Below, one piece after another: positions 57,304-64,000 of a stretch of DNA of 64,000 bases (its first letter is position 1; the number at the start of each line of letters is the position of its first letter). Under the pieces are notes generated by a model, which saw only the letters and a program-made list of their open reading frames with translations, did no database searches and was not told the origin of the DNA. The DNA lies in assembly GCA_900553695.1 (NCBI GenBank), contig USEM01000006.1:1-64000 (forward strand), given 5' to 3'. This stretch comes from an uncultured Clostridium sp. GTDB lineage: Bacteria > Bacillota > Clostridia > TANB77 > CAG-508. The position numbers were made by a program, and so were the translations under genes.

Positions 57304-57330
57304 AAAAAAACACCCGAAGGTGTTTTTATT
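57304..57330 (-). terminator. Terminator after spoVG
   Basis: AAACACC-TTCG-GGTGTTT tetraloop hairpin followed by a T run on the minus strand, just after the stop codon. Confidence 0.85.
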
Positions 57331-57335
57331 TATTA

Positions 57336-57605
57336 TTATTCAGCTGTTTCAGCATCAGGAGAGTTATATGCTTCTAATATAGCATTTTGAATTTTCTCCC
57401 TTGTTTCAGCATTGATTGGATGAGCTATATCCTTGAATTCTCCGTTTGGAGTTTTTCTGCTAGGCATAGCTATAAATAATCCATTTTGACTTTCGATAAC
57501 TTTGATATCGTGAATTACGAATTCATTATCGAATGTTACAGAAGCAACAGCTTTCATTCTGTTTTCTGAGTTTACTTTTCTTAAACGTACGTCTGTAATT
57601 TGCAT
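57336..57605 (-). CDS. spoVG: Septation/sporulation regulator SpoVG
   Basis: An 89-residue DNA/RNA-binding regulator involved in septation, sporulation and virulence gene control. The sequence [60 protein letters not shown] is highly conserved. Length is that of B. subtilis SpoVG. It has its own terminator and lies downstream of the spoIIIA operon by about 110 bp. No zero-frame CGG occurs. Confidence 0.97.
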   Translation of the reverse strand: MQITDVRLRKVNSENRMKAVASVTFDNEFVIHDIKVIESQNGLFIAMPSRKTPNGEFKDIAHPINAETREKIQNAILEAYNSPDAETAE

Positions 57606-57715
57606 GTATGTGCACCGCCTTCCAAAGATTTATTGTACATTATTCTCATGATGTACTACTATATTATTCGCCTTTTTTTCTTTTTTTCCTTCAATTTTTT
57701 ACATTTTTTATAAGT

Positions 57716-58330
57716 TTATTTTGTACTTATACTTATTATTTCTGCTCCTACTTCTAGTTCTCTTGAGACAATGTTTTGTATTTGTGCTATTTTCTCTGGT
57801 TCTAGTGTTTCTGCTTTTGCTATAACACTTACACTGTTTTCATTTGCAAATATTACTACATTTTCTATTCCCTTTGCTAATATTAAGTTTTCAGCTATCA
57901 TTATTGCATTTCTTCGTTCATTTATTTTGGCTATTTCTCCTATTGCCTTTTCTTTTTGCTCTTGTGTTGAATTTGCATTGTTGTATATTTCTTGGTATGT
58001 TTCAAGCATTTGTGAATAGATATTTTCTCTTTCTAGCTTTGATGTTGTAAAATATGTATCTTCTTTTGGAGTTGTTTCAGCATTTGTGGGCTTTACTACT
58101 TCTTCCTCCTCCGTTTTTTCTTCTTTTGGTGTTTCTTGTTCTACTGAATTTTCTACTACATTTTCATTCTCTATCTTATTGCTATTTACTAGTGTTGCAT
58201 CTCCAAGTTCTGCTACTGTTTCTTTTGTATTATCTTGTGCATTTGTACTTGTAAAGTTTAAATATCCTGCTGTTACAAGCATTAGTGATATTACCAAAAT
58301 GATTAACTGATTTCTTTTTAAAATTTTCAT
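57716..58330 (-). CDS. spoIIIAH: Stage III sporulation protein AH
   Basis: A 204-residue mother-cell membrane protein. One helix (residues 8-26) and a Glu/Thr-rich linker precede the YscJ/FliF-like ring domain (from residue 100), which ends SVSVIAKAETLEPEKIAQIQ and REL-VGAEIISISTK-like sequence. In B. subtilis SpoIIIAH pairs with forespore SpoIIQ to form the channel. It is the last gene of the operon, 15 bp after spoIIIAG. Confidence 0.92.
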   Translation of the reverse strand: MKILKRNQLIILVISLMLVTAGYLNFTSTNAQDNTKETVAELGDATLVNSNKIENENVVENSVEQETPKEEKTEEEEVVKPTNAETTPKEDTYFTTSKLERENIYSQMLETYQEIYNNANSTQEQKEKAIGEIAKINERRNAIMIAENLILAKGIENVVIFANENSVSVIAKAETLEPEKIAQIQNIVSRELEVGAEIISISTK

Positions 58331-58345
58331 TTTTACCTTACCTTT

Positions 58346-58961
58346 CTAATTGGACATTTTAAATACCTGTATTTTATGTGTTGCAAGTCCAGTAACTGCA
58401 GATACTGCCTGAACTACATTTGTTTTTATTGTGGCATCTCCTCCTCCTTCTGCAATAACTATTGCCCCCTCAATCTTTGGCATTACTACTTTTTGAGTTA
58501 TTGGGTTGTTAGCAGAATCTACTACTATTTCTCTATTTTCGTCAACTGTTTCTATTGTTCTTGTTCCTCCGATTTGTATCATTTTCTTCTGTTCTGCTTT
58601 TATTTGTCACTTCATTATGCATTGCCACAACTTCGCTTGTTTCTGAATATGTAATTAAAACTTGTACTTTTCCTACACCTGATATTTTAGATAAGATGTC
58701 CTCTAACTTCTTTTCTAAATTATATTCTTGATTTCCAGAAATATTACTTTCATTTGTATTTTGTGCTAAAACTCTGTAATCATCTTGTGCAGGTTTCTTA
58801 TATTCCTCTTTTTTATCTTTTCCCCATATTATATTAATTGAAATAATTGTAATAACTAATAGAATTAAAAATACTATTAAATTTTCAATAGTCTTTTTAT
58901 TATTTCCTTCAGTTTTCTTCTTTACTAAGCTTTTAACTTTTTCTTTTAGCATACCTAACAC
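58346..58961 (-). CDS. spoIIIAG: Stage III sporulation protein AG, one CGG +1 shift
   Basis: A 204-residue channel ring protein when CGG at 58569-58571 is read as +1. One membrane helix spans about residues 27-45. The RBM-like domain contains LEDILSKISGVGKVQVLITYS, then the +1 frame reads TNGGTRTIETVDENREIV and continues to PKIEGAIVIAEGGGDATIK and THKIQVFKM at the end, all typical of SpoIIIAG. The zero frame stops soon after NRRNKNNRNS and would lose the whole second half. It is flanked by spoIIIAF and spoIIIAH with short gaps. Confidence 0.93.
58568..58571 (-). other. CGGA +1 frameshift site in spoIIIAG
   Basis: Zero-frame context AAT CGG AGG. Skipping C gives T-N-G-G-T-R-T and restores 75 codons of the ring domain. 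Confidence 0.9.
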
Positions 58962-58969
58962 CTCTTAAA

Positions 58970-59515
58970 CTATTCATTAATATTGATTTCTTCTGCTGCA
59001 TAATTCTCTTTTAAAAACTTTTTTAGTTCTAGTATTTCTTCTTCTGGAATTGTTTGTGGCTTATTTTCTTTGTTTAAATCTATTTCAACTGGCTGTATTG
59101 AGCCTGTTTGCTTTGTTTTAGATATTTTTAAATCTATTTTAGTTATATTTCCATACCCAGTTTCTTTTTGTTCTATTCCTATGTTAATATTTATTACTTT
59201 ATATCCTTTTGCCTCTATGTTTTCTATTATGTCTTGTTTTAATTTGTTTATGTATGTACTTTCTATATATGCATTTGTATCTATTACATTTTGCTGTACT
59301 ATAGTTGTTTTAGGCAACTCGTATGTTTTTAAGTTTATTTCTTTGCCTGTAATTTTTGTAATAATTGGTGAAATAATAACAAATACAATATACACGCCAA
59401 TTACTGTTCTTACATATTTTTTTATATTTCCATCTGGCAAAATCATTTCTATTATTGTGCTTATTACAACTGCTATAACAATGCCTTGCACCCAAGAGCC
59501 TATCCAATTAATCAT
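58970..59515 (-). CDS. spoIIIAF: Stage III sporulation protein AF
   Basis: A 181-residue membrane protein. Two helices (about residues 7-25 and 33-53) are followed by a ring-building domain with INLKTYELPKTTIVQQNVID, and GYKVININIGIEQKETGYG. The order and position between spoIIIAE and spoIIIAG identify it. The C-terminus VEIDLNKENKPQTIPEEEI is charged. No zero-frame CGG is present. Confidence 0.9.
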   Translation of the reverse strand: MINWIGSWVQGIVIAVVISTIIEMILPDGNIKKYVRTVIGVYIVFVIISPIITKITGKEINLKTYELPKTTIVQQNVIDTNAYIESTYINKLKQDIIENIEAKGYKVININIGIEQKETGYGNITKIDLKISKTKQTGSIQPVEIDLNKENKPQTIPEEEILELKKFLKENYAAEEININE

Positions 59516-59523
59516 TTACAACC

Positions 59524-60660
59524 CTACCTATACATTAAACTTGCATTTGATATTTTAAGTGTTAATGCTACACCTATTATTAAAAGCACTGCCATAAAAA
59601 ACATTACACCAAGTAGTATTTTAAAAACTCCTGCCATTTGGTTTATAACATCAACTATTTTTTTATCTGCAAGTGGTTCTGTTATTGCTCCCATGAAGCT
59701 ATAAAGGACTGAAAGCACAGTTAATTTTATTATTGGCATAACACAAATTCCTATAATAATTATTATTCCAACAAAGCCTATTGAATTTTTTATTATTGAT
59801 GTTGCTCCAAGCACTGTATCTACTGAGTCTCCAAGTGCTTTACCTACAACAGGTATAAATGCTCCAGTTGCAGATTTTATTCCTTTTATTGTTATTCCAT
59901 CTACACTACTTGTAAGAGTTCCTTCTAATGAAACTAGCCCAACAAAGATTGTAATTACAAAACCTAAAAACCATGTTACACCTGACTTAAAAAACTTTGC
60001 CAAGTTTCCAATTTGTACTTTATCTGATAGATTTGATGCTATACTAAGTATCATACTTGCTGTTACAATTGGCAACACTACTAAGCTGATTATATTTCCT
60101 ATAAAAACAACTGAAAATATTAAAACTGGCTGTAATATTGTACCTGTTGCAACTTGTCCGGTTGCAGTAATCAAGGCTATTAGCAAAGGAACTAGCATGT
60201 TCATGAAGCCTACCAAATTCGAAATTGTGCTTTGTATGCTTTGCATAATACTTGCAAAATTATTAATTATGATTGTTATTATTAGTATATACTCTATAAA
60301 ATATGCAATTTGAGCTGTGTTCTCATTTCCTAAATTTTCGCTAATTGTTTTTAAAATGCTATGTACTATTATTATAATTAAAATTGTTCCAATCATTGTA
60401 ATGCTTGTAACAACTTCTTTTCCAAGTATTTTTAAAATTGCTTTGTATATAAGTTTATTATTTACTTCCCCTGTAAGGCTTTTTGTTATTAGTTCTTGTA
60501 TGCTTATTTCTGGAAATGCTTCCTTTGTGTACTTTTCTCCCTCTTGTATGAATGTACCAAGGTTTAATGCCTCTAATTGATCATTTATTATTGTTTCCGT
60601 TCCATAACACGGGTGTGGAATTAATAATATTAACACTATTAAAAAAAGTATTTTCTTCAT
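59524..60660 (-). CDS. spoIIIAE: Stage III sporulation protein AE
   Basis: A 378-residue polytopic membrane protein with an N-terminal signal-like segment and about eight further helices. GEKYTKEAFPEISIQELI, AYFIEYILIITIII and GFMNMLVPLLIALITATGQVATG fit SpoIIIAE. It belongs to the export apparatus-like part of the mother cell-forespore channel. It begins 11 bp after the +1-frame end of spoIIIAD, consistent with normal operon spacing. No zero-frame CGG is present. Confidence 0.92.
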   Translation of the reverse strand: MKKILFLIVLILLIPHPCYGTETIINDQLEALNLGTFIQEGEKYTKEAFPEISIQELITKSLTGEVNNKLIYKAILKILGKEVVTSITMIGTILIIIIVHSILKTISENLGNENTAQIAYFIEYILIITIIINNFASIMQSIQSTISNLVGFMNMLVPLLIALITATGQVATGTILQPVLIFSVVFIGNIISLVVLPIVTASMILSIASNLSDKVQIGNLAKFFKSGVTWFLGFVITIFVGLVSLEGTLTSSVDGITIKGIKSATGAFIPVVGKALGDSVDTVLGATSIIKNSIGFVGIIIIIGICVMPIIKLTVLSVLYSFMGAITEPLADKKIVDVINQMAGVFKILLGVMFFMAVLLIIGVALTLKISNASLMYR

Positions 60661-60670
60661 AAATTTTCCT

Positions 60671-61058
60671 CTATGGAATTATTTTTAATATAATTTCTAA
60701 AAGTGCTGAAATTATTGGCACAGACATACTTATAACTATTATTTTGCCTCCAAAATCTATTTTACTTGCAATTGCACTTTCTCCGACTATCTTTGCAAAT
60801 ACTTACTGCAAATTCTGTGAGTATTGCAATACCTGTTATTTTTAGTAATATTCTTAAATATTCTGCATTTAAGCCTGTTTTTTTGCTTAAGCTTGTTAGA
60901 AGATTTATTATGGCTGATATTTTATCTAGGCTAAAAAAGATTATAATTGCACCAGCAATAATTGATGCATACATTGCAAATTCAGGCTTGTACTGTTTTA
61001 GAATAACAATAATAATTAGTGCAACAATTCCTACACCAATAATTTTAATAATATCCAT
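60671..61058 (-). CDS. spoIIIAD: Stage III sporulation protein AD, one CGG +1 shift
   Basis: A 128-residue membrane protein when CGG at 60783-60785 is read as +1; the family norm is about 129. Helices lie at residues 1-18, 28-45, 65-85 and 100-125. The shifted frame converts ICKDSRRKCNCK into ICKDSGESAIASKIDFGGKI, a conserved SpoIIIAD block, then a final helix and a stop at 60671, 11 bp before spoIIIAE. In the zero frame the last helix would be lost. Confidence 0.94.
60782..60785 (-). other. CGGA +1 frameshift site in spoIIIAD
   Basis: Zero-frame context AGT CGG AGA. Skipping C gives D-S-G-E-S-A-I-A, the conserved cytoplasmic loop of SpoIIIAD. Confidence 0.92.
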
Positions 61059-61066
61059 CTTTGCTC

Positions 61067-61261
61067 CTATAAATTAAATATTACTCTTACGCTATTAAAT
61101 AATGTACTTATTTCTTTTATAACTATTGATAAAACTATTACTACACCTGCAAGAGTTGTCATCATAGCTTGGTCTTCTCTGCCTGCTCGTACTAGAACTT
61201 GATGCAACACTGCAACTAAAATACCTATTGCTGCAATTTTAAATAATAAATCTATTTCCAT
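61067..61261 (-). CDS. spoIIIAC: Stage III sporulation protein AC
   Basis: A 64-residue membrane protein from the ATG at 61261 after GGAGGGAAAA; an upstream TTG is within the ribosome binding site. Two helices: LLFKIAAIGILVAVLHQVLV and MTTLAGVVIVLSIVIKEI. The cytoplasmic loop RAGREDQAMMT is a hallmark of SpoIIIAC. It lies between spoIIIAB and spoIIIAD. Confidence 0.95.
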   Translation of the reverse strand: MEIDLLFKIAAIGILVAVLHQVLVRAGREDQAMMTTLAGVVIVLSIVIKEISTLFNSVRVIFNL

Positions 61262-61277
61262 TTTTCCCTCCAATTTT

Positions 61278-61787
61278 TTAAATTAAAATAATTACAATTC
61301 CTAAACCTACTATCATTCCTAATTTTCTATACATTCCTTCACTTTTTTCCTTTTCTTTTTCTGCTTTTCTTATTTGTTCATCTAAGAATGATGTTGTAAC
61401 TTCAATTTGGCTTAGTTGCCCGTCTATATCGGTTTCTCCAAGTAGTTTACTTAAGTTTTTAAGTGCACCTTTATCCTCTAAACTTATGTTTAATATATCT
61501 GTATCTACAGCTTTATTCCATGCATCTCCTGCTGGAAAGAATTTCATGTTATAGCTTGCTATTTTAAAGATGCTTCCAACACTTGGATTAATGCTTCCTG
61601 ATATTTGGCTAAATATATCTGGTATTGGTTCATATGTAAATTTTATCTTTGTTTTGAACATGTTTAAAGCATTTTTAAACTCTTGAAGTTCCTCTACTCT
61701 ATATACATATTTTTGAGATTTTAGTAACCCTATAATTGAACACACCAAAAATATAGAACTATAAATTAATATCTTTACTCCTAGCAT
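61278..61787 (-). CDS. spoIIIAB: Stage III sporulation protein AB
   Basis: A 169-residue membrane protein. An N-terminal helix (residues 4-21) and C-terminal helix (about 152-169) flank a GspF-like helical domain with the conserved VEELQEFKNALNMFKTKIKF and EPIPDIFSQIS blocks. It probably works with the SpoIIIAA ATPase. It starts 20 bp after the +1-frame stop of spoIIIAA. No zero-frame CGG is present. Confidence 0.93.
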   Translation of the reverse strand: MLGVKILIYSSIFLVCSIIGLLKSQKYVYRVEELQEFKNALNMFKTKIKFTYEPIPDIFSQISGSINPSVGSIFKIASYNMKFFPAGDAWNKAVDTDILNISLEDKGALKNLSKLLGETDIDGQLSQIEVTTSFLDEQIRKAEKEKEKSEGMYRKLGMIVGLGIVIILI

Positions 61788-61807
61788 TAAATTTCCTCCT
61801 AAAAGAT

Positions 61808-62692
61808 TTATGCAACTTTTATCTTTCTATTTCTATCTAAAAACAAATACTTTTCAATTACTCTTTCCTCTACTAGTTCTTTTAATACTGGGTTTTTTAC
61901 TAGTTCTTCTTTTCCTTCTCCATGTGCCGTAAAAATGCCTTTTACTCCGAGAACACACAGCTTCTTTTATTGCTTTTATATCTTCATATGTTCCTATTTC
62001 ATCTGCAACAACTACCTGTGGTGCCATTGATCTTATTAGCATTTTTATTCCTGTTGGCTTTGGTGTGTTTTCTAATATATCTGTTCTTAGTCCCACACTA
62101 TTTTGTGGTATTCCTTTGTATAGCCCAGAGATTTCACCTCTTTCATCTACCAAGCCAACATTTATTCCGTTTAAACCCAATTTCATCTATACCTGTACTT
62201 ATGTTTCTTACAATATCCCTTAGAAGTGTAGTCTTTCCGAACTCCGGGTGGGGATATGATTAGTGTGTTATATATTGTGTTTTCTCTTGTATTTAATATG
62301 TATTGCAAAGCAATGTTGCTACACCCTATTATCTCTCTTGCTACTCTAAAGTTTATGCTTGAAATGTACCTAATATTTGTAACTTTGCCATTTTCTATAA
62401 CGCAGTCTCCGGCAATTCCTACTCTATGCCCTCCCTTTACTGTTATGTAGCCATTTTTTATTTCGTTTTGATATGAGTATATTGAGTTATTACACATAAT
62501 TTGCAATGTTTCTAGTATTTCCTGGTAAGTTATTTTTTCTTTTAATACTTCTTGTAAATTATTTAATTTTACTGTGATATAGCCGTTGCTCCTTATTCGT
62601 ATCTCTTCTAACTCATTTAGTGGCTTGTCTATTAATTCTTTTTTTAGTATTTGGGAAATGTTTGTTGAAAAAAAATTAAATATCTCCAACAT
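61808..62692 (-). CDS. spoIIIAA: Stage III sporulation ATPase AA, three CGG +1 shifts
   Basis: A 293-residue secretion-type ATPase when CGG at 62237-62239, 62167-62169 and 61947-61949 are each read as +1. Shift 1 creates the Walker A glycine: ISPPGVGKTTLLRDIV in place of ISPPGVRKDYTSK. Shift 2 gives DEIGFKGINVGLVDERGEI. Shift 3 gives EAVCSGVKGIFTAHGEGKEEL. The Walker B-like block is QVVVADEIG, and the protein ends IEKYLFLDRNRKIKVA. These are the family motifs in correct order, and the length is near the B. subtilis protein (307). The gene opens the operon, after TAAGGAGTTAT. A CATATAAT-like sequence upstream could be a sigma-E type -10 box. Confidence 0.95.
61946..61949 (-). other. CGGA +1 frameshift site 3 in spoIIIAA
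   Basis: Zero-frame context TCT CGG AGT. Skipping C gives C-S-G-V-K-G-I-F and 47 codons to the expected end. Confidence 0.93.
62166..62169 (-). other. CGGA +1 frameshift site 2 in spoIIIAA
   Basis: Zero-frame context AAA CGG AAT. Skipping C gives F-K-G-I-N-V-G-L-V-D-E-R; it is only 23 codons after site 1. Confidence 0.93.
62236..62239 (-). other. CGGA +1 frameshift site 1 in spoIIIAA, inside Walker A
   Basis: Zero-frame context GTT CGG AAA. Skipping C gives G-V-G-K-T-T, the nucleotide-binding P-loop. A CCC GGA eight bases upstream holds the same CGGA in another register and is read normally. Confidence 0.95.
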
Positions 62693-62759
62693 ATAACTCC
62701 TTAATTTCTTTACTCTTAGAATTATATGCTAGAGATATTATTTTTAGAACTAAAAATGT

Positions 62760-63125
62760 TCAAACTTCTAATGTAATATCATCATTATCTTTTATTCCAT
62801 ACATATTTCTAAAATTTATGTCTGAAATAATTTCTATTGTTTGTAAATCATAATCTCCTGTACCATTTTGGTTTTTCTCTGCTCTTACTATATATGCCGT
62901 GTTTCCAAAAATTTTGCATTGTTTTACTAAAACATTTTGAGTGCCTCCATATTCTTCGGGTAAAATTATGAAGTCTGGTTGTATCTTATAATTAATGTCT
63001 AACTTTACGTTTAATGTGCCATGGAACACACTCATACCTGTTTTTTCTTTAAATATATTTTCAATTTTACTTACCCACATTTTTGCTATTCCTATTCCAC
63101 TTGTGGCTTTTCCTTGTAAAATCAT
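62760..63125 (-). CDS. DUF120 protein, CTP-dependent riboflavin kinase-like
   Basis: A 121-residue protein starting at 63125 after GAGGAGAAAGCT. The layout GKATSGIGIAKMWVSKIENIFKE, GMSVFHGTLNVKLD and IKDNDDITLEV at the end matches the DUF120/archaeal RibK fold, which phosphorylates riboflavin with CTP. The TLNV motif coordinates the nucleotide in that family. Bacteria usually use RibF, so a stand-alone DUF120 gene in a Firmicute is notable; it may act on another substrate. It lies upstream of spoIIIAA, separated by 67 bp. Confidence 0.75.
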   Translation of the reverse strand: MILQGKATSGIGIAKMWVSKIENIFKEKTGMSVFHGTLNVKLDINYKIQPDFIILPEEYGGTQNVLVKQCKIFGNTAYIVRAEKNQNGTGDYDLQTIEIISDINFRNMYGIKDNDDITLEV

Positions 63126-63148
63126 AGCTTTCTCCTCTATTTACACAT

Positions 63149-63183
63149 AATAAAGTACAAGGATTTTTGCCTTGTACTTTATT
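63149..63183 (-). terminator. Terminator after the Pro/Glu-repeat gene
   Basis: AAAGTACAAGGCAAAAATCCTTGTACTTT hairpin (stem AAGTACAAGG) followed by ATTATGTG on the minus strand. The T tract is weak. Confidence 0.5.
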
Positions 63184-63189
63184 TATAAA

Positions 63190-64000
63190 TTATCTTTCTT
63201 CGTTTTCTTGCTCTTTAGCTTCTACTGGAGCTGGTTCGCTTTTTTGTGGTTCTGGGTTTGCTTTAACTTTTATTTCATCTCTTAAAGATGATGTTTCTGT
63301 GTTTTCTGGTTCTGTATTTTCTTTTTCAGAACCATCTGAAAGAAGTAGGTTTTTATCTCTATTTTCGATAAATCTATCCCATTTAGTTTTTAATCCAAAT
63401 AGTGCTTTATCAAACCATCCAACATTTACTTCCACTTTATCTTCAAATCCCATCTTTTCGAATAATTCTTGGGTTTTTAATGCATCTTGGTAATTATCAT
63501 AACGTTCTGAAAATTTTACATGATTTCTTTTCTTTAAATCGTATACAACTATTGGAAGTTGTTTTCTTATTTCTTCAACTTCTTTATCTGAAAAATGTTT
63601 TAGCTCTCCATTTGAAGATACCATATCTAAATATGCTTTTAATTGTTTTGGATTTGCATTTTTATCATGTGTTAATTTATATAGTAATCTTCTGTCCATT
63701 TTTGGATGTTCATACATTGCTTCTATTACTTCGTCTTTTTCTTCTGGTGTAGCTTCTTCTGTCTCGAATATTGCTTTTACAAAATCTACATCCTCAAAAA
63801 TTTCTTTTTTAAATTCCTCTAATGAACAATTTCTGCTAAACTCTTCAGCATTATTTTCAAGCACGATTTCTTCAATTCCATTTGCTCCTGTTTTTCCTGG
63901 TGTTGGTGCTCCTGGTACTGGATTTCCTGATGCTGGTTTCTCTGTCTCTGGTTTCTCTGTCTCTGGTTTATCTTGCTCTGGTTTGTCTTGTTCTGGTTTA
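63190..64000 (-). CDS. Hypothetical protein with Pro/Glu repeats, N-terminus beyond the window
   Basis: The frame is open from the right edge to the stop at 63190, so at least 269 residues are present and the 5' end is missing. Near the edge it has tandem five-residue repeats KPEQD, KPEQD, KPETE, KPETE, followed by a Gly/Pro linker (GNPVPGAPTPGKTG). The middle is helical and acidic (FSRNCSLEEFKKEIFEDVDF). A segment DLKKRNHVKFSERYDNYQ and FEKMGFEDKVEVNVGWFDKALFGL follows, and the end is again rich in Glu and Pro. The function is unknown. A short inverted sequence (AAAGTACAAGG...CCTTGTACTTT, 63151-63181) after the gene is a likely terminator. Confidence 0.65.
   Translation of the reverse strand, partial: KPEQDKPEQDKPETEKPETEKPASGNPVPGAPTPGKTGANGIEEIVLENNAEEFSRNCSLEEFKKEIFEDVDFVKAIFETEEATPEEKDEVIEAMYEHPKMDRRLLYKLTHDKNANPKQLKAYLDMVSSNGELKHFSDKEVEEIRKQLPIVVYDLKKRNHVKFSERYDNYQDALKTQELFEKMGFEDKVEVNVGWFDKALFGLKTKWDRFIENRDKNLLLSDGSEKENTEPENTETSSLRDEIKVKANPEPQKSEPAPVEAKEQENEER

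Noticed and set aside
3621..62692. Explaining the eleven broken genes as pseudogenes or random assembly indels
   Set aside because: Sixteen of sixteen breaks are a single C before GG in the zero frame, none at the abundant A/T homopolymers where sequencing indels would be expected, and all restored frames are conserved to the stop codon.
3621..62692. CGG reassigned to another amino acid, as reported for some Firmicutes
   Set aside because: A sense reassignment would leave the frame unchanged. Here the correct downstream sequence is always in +1 and exactly one residue (glycine) replaces four bases.
1..64000. CRISPR arrays, complete prophage, insertion sequences, rRNA operon or replication origin
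   Set aside because: No regularly spaced repeats, transposase or integrase frames, rRNA sequence or DnaA-box cluster were seen.

Overview
The window comes from a very AT-rich, endospore-forming, Gram-positive anaerobe, most likely an uncultured Clostridia lineage. Evidence: a complete spoIIIAA-AH operon, spoVG, a Tyr T-box, strong AGGAGG-type ribosome binding sites, TTGACA/TATAAT promoters, and a tmRNA whose tag reads ADNELAYAA. The organism assignment is an inference. Nearly all genes lie on the minus strand.

Layout. 1-8.9 kb: a membrane-anchored protein (cut by the left edge), an XRE-type regulator, a yefM/yoeB toxin-antitoxin pair, a LexA-boxed Y-family DNA polymerase with a small YolD-like partner, an acyl-CoA ligase flanked by two 124-bp hairpin repeats, a ZIP metal transporter and a lipoprotein. 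8.9-13.3 kb: tyrS with its T-box, tRNA-Met, tmRNA and an amidase/holin phage remnant. 13.3-26.2 kb: housekeeping genes (mtaB, ftsK/spoIIIE, rsmD, upp, argS, pfk, an ABC exporter) plus an ABC-F resistance-type gene inserted between 17-bp direct repeats beside upp. 26.3-42.3 kb: a 14-gene exopolysaccharide/glycan operon. 43-51 kb: a 2687-residue cyclic glucan synthase-like GT84-GH94 protein. 51-57 kb: deoC, mltG and two pilin-like surface proteins. 57.3-62.7 kb: spoVG and the spoIIIA operon. The right end holds a DUF120 protein and a partial Pro/Glu-repeat protein.

Main discovery. Eleven genes appear broken, but the break is always the same: a zero-frame CGG triplet after which the correct reading frame is +1. 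At all 16 sites the four bases CGGN (14 CGGA, 2 CGGT) align with one conserved glycine, as if the C is skipped and GGN is read. Reading each CGG this way restores full-length proteins with expected lengths, motifs and stop codons (SpoIIIAA needs three shifts, the glucan synthase three, MtaB two). In my reading no intact gene of the window uses CGG as an arginine codon, whereas CGGN in other registers (AAC GGA, GAC GGA, GCG GAA and so on) is common and causes no shift. The window therefore suggests a lineage in which CGG has lost its arginine meaning and works as an obligate +1 frameshift or four-base glycine codon. The one other frameshift, in the ABC-F gene, has a different nature and looks like ordinary decay.

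The genes otherwise form a coherent picture: an envelope-building block (sugar nucleotide supply, priming transferase, glycosyltransferases, flippase, polymerase, LCP ligase), a large glucan synthase, and the forespore-mother cell channel operon.
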